A stretch of 19,574 bases of DNA. It comes from a bacterium HR36 (GTDB taxonomy: Bacteria; Planctomycetota; Planctomycetia; Gemmatales; HRBIN36). The stretch is taken from assembly GCA_002898995.1 (NCBI GenBank), contig BEIM01000008.1:1-19574 (forward strand). Reading direction: 5' to 3'. Numbering within the stretch: position 1 is the stretch's first letter; every line of letters begins with the position of its first letter. The notes under the pieces are model-generated. The model did not search any database, had not been told where the DNA came from, and worked only from the letters and a program-made list of their open reading frames with translations. The position numbers and the translations under genes were made by a program. Of this stretch, positions 8,027 to 13,357 are shown piece by piece.

Positions 8027-8608
8027 ATGCGCCTATCATTGCCGCGGGAAAGCTGGAGGAAGCTGGTGATGTTGATAAGTGCCACCCTGTGTGTCCTGGC
8101 CGGGCCTGTTGGTGGCGAACCGAGTTTACCTGTGTTTACCGAGGAGCGGGAAGCAGCAGCCTTGACATTCGTTCGCCGCCATTATCCTGATTTGATGCCG
8201 CTACTGGAGCGGGTTCGCCGTTCCGACTTGAAACGTTATCAGCAAGAGATTTGTGAAATCTTCCAGCTGAGCGAAGCCTTGACGGACTTGCGTCTGCACG
8301 ATGAACGACGGTACCAGTTGGAACTGGAACGTTGGAAGACCGAGAGCCGCGCGCTAGTTCTGGTGGCCCGGCTGAGCGCTTCCCCTGCTGCGGATAAGCC
8401 CGGGCTGCAATCCGACCTGCGCGAAGCGGCCAAGCGACTCGTGGAACTGGATATGGACTTACTCCGGCTGCGCATAGAAGAATTGGAACGCGAACTGGCA
8501 GAAGCCCGCGATGAAATGAGCCGCGCTGAGGAGAAACGCGACCTGCGTGTCCAGGAGCGCTACCACTTCCTGTTCGATTTGGCTAAGCGGCGAGGCATGA
8601 TGCGCTAG
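8027..8608 (+). CDS. Small exported helical/coiled-coil protein, third gene of the ECF cassette
   Basis: I do not recognise this 193-residue protein. It has a signal peptide (RKLVMLISATLCVLAGPVGG, residues about 11-30) and an almost wholly helical, charged mature part. Residues 40-118 include FVRRHYPDLMPLLERVR, YQQEICEIFQLSEAL and LELERWKTESRALVLVARL; residues about 125-180 form a coiled coil (LVELDMDLLRLRIEELEREL and onward). The ATG follows AAGGAG with 8 bases of spacing, 13 bases after the anti-sigma stop, so it is very likely in the same operon. By layout it resembles the periplasmic sensor or chaperone partners of other ECF systems (CnrX or CpxP/Spy type: small, exported, helical), but the LTxxQ motif of Spy/CpxP is not visible, so that comparison rests on architecture only. 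Its stop overlaps the opposing gene's stop within a shared CTAG. Confidence 0.75.
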   Translation: MRLSLPRESWRKLVMLISATLCVLAGPVGGEPSLPVFTEEREAAALTFVRRHYPDLMPLLERVRRSDLKRYQQEICEIFQLSEALTDLRLHDERRYQLELERWKTESRALVLVARLSASPAADKPGLQSDLREAAKRLVELDMDLLRLRIEELERELAEARDEMSRAEEKRDLRVQERYHFLFDLAKRRGMMR

Positions 8609-8952
8609 GTCTGGGCGGGCAGGCTGCCGGTGGTTTCTGGCCGGGGCGCATTCGTCTCCTTTGCAGGCGAAACCGAAGATTCCCCAGGCGGTGCGGCAGG
8701 TTGCTCGGCAGGAAGGGCGGTCTTGTTTGCACGCGGGCGATAATAACGTTCTTCCCGTTCCAGCAGAATCAGCACCATGGAGTATTCCCCGCCGAACGGA
8801 ATCTCGCGTACTGGCCGCCAACCGCGTTCCAGCAAATCCGGTAAGGCGTGCACCTTTTGTTCGGGTGCTGTACCCTAGGAGAAGACGCGTCGGGAGCTGA
8901 CATCGTGGCTGGTGCCATTGCCCGCCAGAATGACATAGCGGTAACGTTTCAT
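8605..8952 (-). pseudogene. Small conserved-looking gene interrupted by an in-frame UAG
   Basis: From the ATG at 8952 the frame reads MKRYRYVILAGNGTSHDVSS then RRVFS, meets TAG at 8875-8877 (codon 26), and continues in the same frame as GTAPEQKVHALPDLLERGWR, then PVREIPFGGEYSMVLILLER and a Pro/Ala-rich tail to a stop at 8605-8607. A strong AAAGGAGG (8960-8967) sits 7 bases before the ATG, so the upstream segment is a real start and not a shadow. Both halves look like one small cytosolic protein of about 114 residues; the middle (LPDLLERGWRPVRE) looks structured and conserved. Explanations are a nonsense mutation, a sequencing error, readthrough, or re-initiation at the GTG at 8853, which has AAAAG just before it. 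No insertion or frameshift is needed. It follows the DUF6580-like gene by 66 bases. Function unknown. Confidence 0.7.
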
Positions 8953-8959
8953 AGCCGAA

Positions 8960-8967
8960 CCTCCTTT
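8960..8967 (-). promoter_or_regulatory. Strong ribosome binding site of the interrupted small gene
   Basis: AAAGGAGG on the minus strand, 7 bases before the ATG at 8952. It shows that the natural start is upstream of the in-frame UAG. Confidence 0.75.
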
Positions 8968-9018
8968 CGCCGGCGAGCGAATGCCCGTCGTTTCCTCGAT
9001 AGCAGCGGCGAGCGTGTG

Positions 9019-9837
9019 TCACGGACTCGGTGGAGGCGCCAGCGACTGGACCGTCTCGGCGACCGCTCTGTCAGGGCTTGCGCTCCGGAGCAAGTATCGC
9101 TTTTCTGCCCAGGCATAGGCAACGAAAAACACCGCACCAAACGCCATTGTGCTGACTACAAACCGCAGCGAGAATGGCAGCCCCATCAGATAACAGGTAA
9201 CCAAACCGTCTAACGTCTTCGGATATCCACCAATAGCCACAAACGCATCAGGCCGGAACGCAAATACCAGGGGCTCCCAATAGCTGGCCGACATCTGCTT
9301 CGGCAACGGAACATCAGGACTGAAAAGCCAGGTCTGGAAATCCACCACCAGTAGGAAAAGCAAGCCGCTCACCAGGCACGTGCCGAACACACGCATCGGC
9401 CGCCTCTGCTTCCGAAGCCACCACATCCCCAAAAAAGCCATAGCCACAAAAAGTGGATATTGCACCAGCACATGGCGCCAACCGGGTATAGGTGCCCAAC
9501 CCATCCAGGTGAGCAAAGCGTCGCTAATCGCCCAAACGGCGATAGGCAAAGCTAAAGCTTGCCAGCGCGAAACGAAGACCGCGCCGGCGAACACGCATCC
9601 TGCCCCCAACGGGGTGACGTTGAATACGTAATATGCCAGGGCTTGACCATCGAGTCCAAAACCTCTCTCCAACATTCGAGGTAGGGCGTACGGCAGTAAT
9701 CGCGTCAACGCGAGCAGCCCCACGAGTGCGGACCACAGCCCCCAATTCAACGCTAGTGCAGATGAAGGCTGAGGCTCCTGCCTCGCATCGGCTTCTCCGC
9801 GGACCTCAGTCCTAAGCTTTCGCCTTGCCATGTCCAT
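9019..9837 (-). CDS. DUF6580-like multi-pass membrane protein
   Basis: This is an integral membrane protein of 272 residues from the chosen start. Hydrophobic segments include LWSALVGLLALTRLLPYAL, VTPLGAGCVFAGAVFVSRW, LALPIAVWAISDALLTWMG, VLVQYPLFVAMAFLGMWWL, FGTCLVSGLLFLLVVDFQTW and a C-terminal pair (LVTCYLMGLPFSLRF, VVSTMAFGAVFFVAYAW). The sequence from RLLPYALP through NVTPLGAGCVFAGA to WAISDALL resembles the DUF6580 family (R-L-L-P, then N-F-T-P-V-G-A-x-A-L-F-G-G), putative transport proteins resembling ECF-transporter substrate subunits. The start is uncertain: the ATG at 9837 begins a short basic segment before the first helix, but the frame is open to an ATG at 9951 and neither has a clear ribosome binding site. 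It probably shares a transcript with the MaoC gene before it and the small interrupted gene after it. Substrate unknown. Confidence 0.75.
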   Translation of the reverse strand: MDMARRKLRTEVRGEADARQEPQPSSALALNWGLWSALVGLLALTRLLPYALPRMLERGFGLDGQALAYYVFNVTPLGAGCVFAGAVFVSRWQALALPIAVWAISDALLTWMGWAPIPGWRHVLVQYPLFVAMAFLGMWWLRKQRRPMRVFGTCLVSGLLFLLVVDFQTWLFSPDVPLPKQMSASYWEPLVFAFRPDAFVAIGGYPKTLDGLVTCYLMGLPFSLRFVVSTMAFGAVFFVAYAWAEKRYLLRSASPDRAVAETVQSLAPPPSP

Positions 9838-10014
9838 AGCCGCGAGTCGCCTAGTCTCCGAGAAAAATTGAAGTTTGCTCCTGGATTTACTCGGCTCACC
9901 AATCATGTTAGGGCGCAATCGCATAAGCAAGAAGGGTAACCCTAACGGCATCCGTCTCAGGCGGGATAAGAAACCGCTTGCAGTCTGCGGAAAACGAGCC
10001 GAATTAGGCCGAAC

Positions 10015-10482
10015 TCATTCACCTGACGAAGCAGCAGCGCGAGCTTCGACCAGGGTAACGGTAATGCCTTCCTGGACGATCTTGTTATTCTGATTGAGGA
10101 CTTGGCGCTGCCAGGTGATGAGGCCACGTTTACCACGGCCCCGTAATTCTTTAACCAAAACCTTAGAGCGGACACGCAAAGTGTCGCCGATAAACACGGG
10201 TTCGCGGAACTGCCAATCCTTGATGGCGACCAGGGCCAGGGTGCGCATGGGCGGGCAATTTACACTCAGTCCGCTGGTCAGGGACAAGGTCAGCAATCCA
10301 TGAGCAATCGGACGCCGGAAAGGTGTGGTCTGAGCAAAATGATGATCCATGTGAATGGGATTGAAATCGCCACTCAGTCCAGCAAAGTGCACAATGTCCG
10401 CTTCGGTGACGGTTCGGCCTGGAGATTCCCACTCCTGGCCGACTTCCACATCGTCGAAGTAGAGGTGATAAAAGGCGTACAT
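10015..10482 (-). CDS. MaoC-family (R)-specific enoyl-CoA hydratase-like protein
   Basis: This 155-residue single hot-dog-fold protein carries the hydratase 2 motif at residues 36-50, LSGDFNPIHMDHHFA, with the catalytic pair D39 and H44 and the conserved N41. RRPIAHGLLTLSLTSGL follows, as in MaoC and PhaJ proteins, and then FREPVFIGDTLRVRSKVLVK, the usual second half. It is expected to hydrate trans-2-enoyl-CoA or dehydrate (R)-3-hydroxyacyl-CoA in the cytoplasm; chain length and pathway (fatty acid, polyester or a specialised acyl-CoA route) cannot be told. The ATG at 10482 has GGAG 9 bases upstream (10492-10495). The length is normal for a one-domain MaoC protein. Its neighbours, a HEAT protein and a membrane protein, give no pathway clue. 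Confidence 0.9.
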   Translation of the reverse strand: MYAFYHLYFDDVEVGQEWESPGRTVTEADIVHFAGLSGDFNPIHMDHHFAQTTPFRRPIAHGLLTLSLTSGLSVNCPPMRTLALVAIKDWQFREPVFIGDTLRVRSKVLVKELRGRGKRGLITWQRQVLNQNNKIVQEGITVTLVEARAAASSGE

Positions 10483-10605
10483 GTTCGCGAACTCCGCCCG
10501 TTTTCGACGATTAGCTGCTGGTATTTATAAACGGAAAGCGTTGGTGTGTAAAGCGGCAAGCGCCGCAGCAATAGCGAGCAATTCCATCATAGTGGCAGGA
10601 AAGGG

Positions 10606-13041
10606 CTAGGGGTCGGAAGGCCTATATTGAGCGGGGAAGAGCTCGGGTGCGTTAGCATCGCCCAATAGTTGTAAGGCGTGGTTGGCCTGCTCGCGTATGC
10701 GCGGATCGGCATCGCGCCGTGCTAGGTCCAGAGCTTGGCGTACGTTCGGCGTATCGGCCCGCATTAATGCCAGAGATTGAATAGCCTTGATACGTACGGC
10801 CGGGTGAGGATCGTGTTTGGCTGCGTGCACCAGTGCCTCGACAGCGAACGGGTAACGATTCGGCTCAATGACAGCAAGACGAGCAGCAGCCCACTCGCGT
10901 TGTTGCGGCGAGCCCGAGGCTTGTAGGACGTTGGTTAGGAAAAGTGTGTTGCGTAAGGCCAGCGCTTCTGTGCCGTTCTGGCTTGATTGCAAAGCCAATG
11001 CGGAGACAGGGGATTGGTGCGGCGGAATCAGGGGACCGCGGGTCCAGGAGACCGGCGTTGCTGGAGCGCTCGGTTGTGAGGGGACAAGCGGCGGAGCGAG
11101 CTGCGGGAACTGATGCGGGTTTTGCACCGCCGCCACTTGCATGGTGTTGAAAGGCTGGATGCGCGGTTGTGGCGGTGGAGCATCGGGCCGGGCTTTATCC
11201 GTAACCAGAGGCACTAGGGGCATGGGCACAGGTGCGTTCACCGTGTCGGTTGACGGCACAGTGGTGCCTGGCTTCGCTACCGCAGGCGGGGTTTGGCCTG
11301 GACGTTGTTGAGCCGCAGCCGAATCGGCTGCCAATCCAGGCGTTGCTGGTGCCACGCTCGGCTTGTCGTTGCGAGTGCCGGCCACCAAACCGGCGTTGGT
11401 CACTTCCTGGCGCACAGGATTGTGCTTGACGTACTTATCGGGTTCGCGCAACGGATCGGGCAGCGTCGGGGCTGGTCTTGCAGGCTGGGCTGTCAATGGT
11501 GGGGGAAATGCTACGGCCGGTTGGAGAACTGGGTTGGTCACGCGCTGCGGTGGCAGGAATGCTGCCAGGTGAAACATCTGTGCTAGTTGAGCCGTCCATA
11601 GCGCTCGCTGTTCCGCAATTGCTTGTCCAGGTGCAGCGGGTGCTGTCGCAGGCGGCCGGCTACGCTCCGCGGCGGCGGAGTTTCGGCGGAACAGACGATT
11701 GAACAAACCTTGTCGCTCTGCTGGCGACGGCTGCCCCGATGCCGGGGCCGCACCCGGTTGTTGCGGGAAGGTTTGTGCAACGGGTAATGGTTGCGCTGCC
11801 CCAGTCGTTGCCAGCAAACTCCCACCCAGAGCGGACTGGTTTGCTGGCAGGTTAGGTGTAACCGGCGCCACAACTATACGTGTTTCGCTTGGGGCAACTA
11901 CGCTCGAATTTGCATGGGTTACTTCCCGCGGTGCCGGGGCTGGTGCCGGTGGTGGGATGTAACTTTCCCCAGCACGATTGCCTGATGGCCGAAACACTGG
12001 ATCGCTCTGCAGGCCCAATCGGCGCCGCAGACGCGACCAGACGCCTTCGGCCTTCGGAGGTTGCGTAATCGTGTGCTCTGCCGTGGCTAGCCCCAGGGAT
12101 GCGGTATTTGCCCCACCGCTTGCGGATGATCCGAGGGTGATTACGGTGGATGCGTCAGCTGGAGGCGACAGCAACGTCGCGGCGGGAGCGTTGACTTGCC
12201 CGGTGGTAACCATCATCACCTCGCCGGTCGTGTTAGAGCGTACCGTCAAGGTGACCGAGCCGTCGGGAGATACGGTTTTGCGGAGGATGACACAGGTATG
12301 CACACCTTTATCGGGGAAATGGAGTGTAACCAATCCGCCAACGCGATCAAATTCGCTGAGCTGGCGCAGCCAGGCGGTGTCAGCTGGCGCGAAAGCCGAC
12401 GTGCCCTGAGACGATGTACTTTGCGATATCTTGGAAAAAGCGCTGGCGGTCGAGGCGATCCTTGAAGATTGCGGGGCCGATTCGCCACTTTGCGGAGCCA
12501 CTTGTGTGGAAACGGGCTTGCTGGCACCCGACCCGGGGGAAACGGTGCGCAGTCCTGGGTCAAGTCGCGCAATACCGACCTCCGGCTGAGCTGGTGCGGA
12601 TGCAGCAGGAGTGGGTTTGGTGGTGGCGGGACTCCAGGTACTAGAGGAGACTAGGGGCTTGGTTGCCTGTTGGGAAAGGTTTTCTGGCAAACGCTGGGGT
12701 GAGGCGGAATCCGTCTCAGGAATGGCGGGAACGCCTGGTGGAGGTTGAGTACGGCCCACACCCCAACGGTAGAGGTGGGCCTGGGCCTGGCCGGGAGTTT
12801 CTACGAGCGTGGCGAGTTCGTTGGTTTCTTCTGAGCGCAGGTAGCGAAGAATGGTCCCATCTGGCCGTTCCCACGCACGCAAGGTGACAAACTTTTCCGC
12901 AGGCCGACCACCCTGACGGATCGTGAGCACTTTCCCCGCCAGCTCCGGCAATGGTCGTCCGGCTGGGGATAGCTGTTGGCTTGCCAGCGCGGTCAACAAA
13001 AAGGCCAACGTGGTTATACTTGTGACCAGCGTTCGCTTCAT
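10606..13041 (-). CDS. Large exported Pro/Ala-rich protein with C-terminal HEAT repeats
   Basis: The protein has 811 residues. Residues 1 to about 22 form a signal peptide (MKRTLVTSITTLAFLLTALA). A small strand-rich module lies at about 36-82 (KVLTIRQGG, KFVTLRAWERPDGTILRYLR) and a similar one at about 234-280 (GLVTLHFPDKG, CVILRKTVSPDGSVTLTVRS), suggesting a duplicated domain. From 281 to about 700 the sequence is proline-, alanine- and glutamine-rich and probably unstructured, with short basic islands such as RLRRRLGLQ and LFNRLFRRN. Residues about 711-795 form HEAT-type helices (VEALVHAAKHDPHPAVRIKA, then IQSLALMRADTPNVRQAL and ARRDADPRIREQANHALQLL), usually protein-binding. The ATG follows GGGAG (13049-13053, minus strand) at about 7 bases. 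No enzymatic motif is seen. An envelope-associated binding or scaffold role is inferred from the architecture. Confidence 0.85.
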   Translation of the reverse strand: MKRTLVTSITTLAFLLTALASQQLSPAGRPLPELAGKVLTIRQGGRPAEKFVTLRAWERPDGTILRYLRSEETNELATLVETPGQAQAHLYRWGVGRTQPPPGVPAIPETDSASPQRLPENLSQQATKPLVSSSTWSPATTKPTPAASAPAQPEVGIARLDPGLRTVSPGSGASKPVSTQVAPQSGESAPQSSRIASTASAFSKISQSTSSQGTSAFAPADTAWLRQLSEFDRVGGLVTLHFPDKGVHTCVILRKTVSPDGSVTLTVRSNTTGEVMMVTTGQVNAPAATLLSPPADASTVITLGSSASGGANTASLGLATAEHTITQPPKAEGVWSRLRRRLGLQSDPVFRPSGNRAGESYIPPPAPAPAPREVTHANSSVVAPSETRIVVAPVTPNLPANQSALGGSLLATTGAAQPLPVAQTFPQQPGAAPASGQPSPAERQGLFNRLFRRNSAAAERSRPPATAPAAPGQAIAEQRALWTAQLAQMFHLAAFLPPQRVTNPVLQPAVAFPPPLTAQPARPAPTLPDPLREPDKYVKHNPVRQEVTNAGLVAGTRNDKPSVAPATPGLAADSAAAQQRPGQTPPAVAKPGTTVPSTDTVNAPVPMPLVPLVTDKARPDAPPPQPRIQPFNTMQVAAVQNPHQFPQLAPPLVPSQPSAPATPVSWTRGPLIPPHQSPVSALALQSSQNGTEALALRNTLFLTNVLQASGSPQQREWAAARLAVIEPNRYPFAVEALVHAAKHDPHPAVRIKAIQSLALMRADTPNVRQALDLARRDADPRIREQANHALQLLGDANAPELFPAQYRPSDP

Positions 13042-13357
13042 AGCTTAGCTCCCGAAGCCCCACCCGACGACCACCCCTCCACCACTCCATTCTTCGGGGC
13101 TCATAGCCTTTGCCCAGTGCGGGATGCGATAGCAGAATGGCAATCGGCGTCGGGCAGGCTTTCTCGCTGAGATCGATTGGGTCAGAAATATTTGTTTCCG
13201 AAGCTGTGGATCTGCTGGGGGCGCCCATCTGGCCAAGTTTGCGGGCTTGTCCATTTTTATCGGCCAGTTCGAAGCCTCGGCTGAATCGGAAATGGACGGC
13301 GGAATAGATAAAATCACTTAGCTCGATGGCGAAAATTTGTGCCGGAGGATCGCTGGC
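13042..13357. other. Divergent intergenic region between HEAT protein and P-type ATPase
   Basis: About 316 bases separate two divergent genes and should contain both promoters. I cannot place -35/-10 pairs with confidence; the most AT-rich parts are near 13185-13200 (GAAATATTTGTTTCC) and 13305-13320 (AATAGATAAAATCACTT). A 7-bp inverted repeat (CCCGAAG at 13051-13057 and CTTCGGG at 13093-13099) overlaps the HEAT gene's ribosome binding site. Short open frames here have no ribosome binding site or family resemblance. No RNA gene is evident. Confidence 0.5.
13344..13348 (+). promoter_or_regulatory. Ribosome binding site deciding the ATPase start
   Basis: GGAGG lies 9 bases before the GTG at 13358. 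An in-frame TTG at 13337 precedes this site and has none of its own, so GTG 13358 is preferred; a second GTG at 13361 is an alternative. Confidence 0.65.

Noticed and set aside
10525..10590. 21-codon minus-strand ORF (MMELLAIAAALAALHTNAFR...) between the HEAT and MaoC genes
   Set aside because: There is no ribosome binding site before its ATG codons and no family resemblance; likely chance in a GC-rich spacer.
13051..13099. 7-bp inverted repeat (CCCGAAG/CTTCGGG) covering the HEAT gene's ribosome binding site, as a possible RNA switch
   Set aside because: The stem is short and the loop is 35 bases; there is no conserved riboswitch core, so the evidence is too weak to call a regulator.
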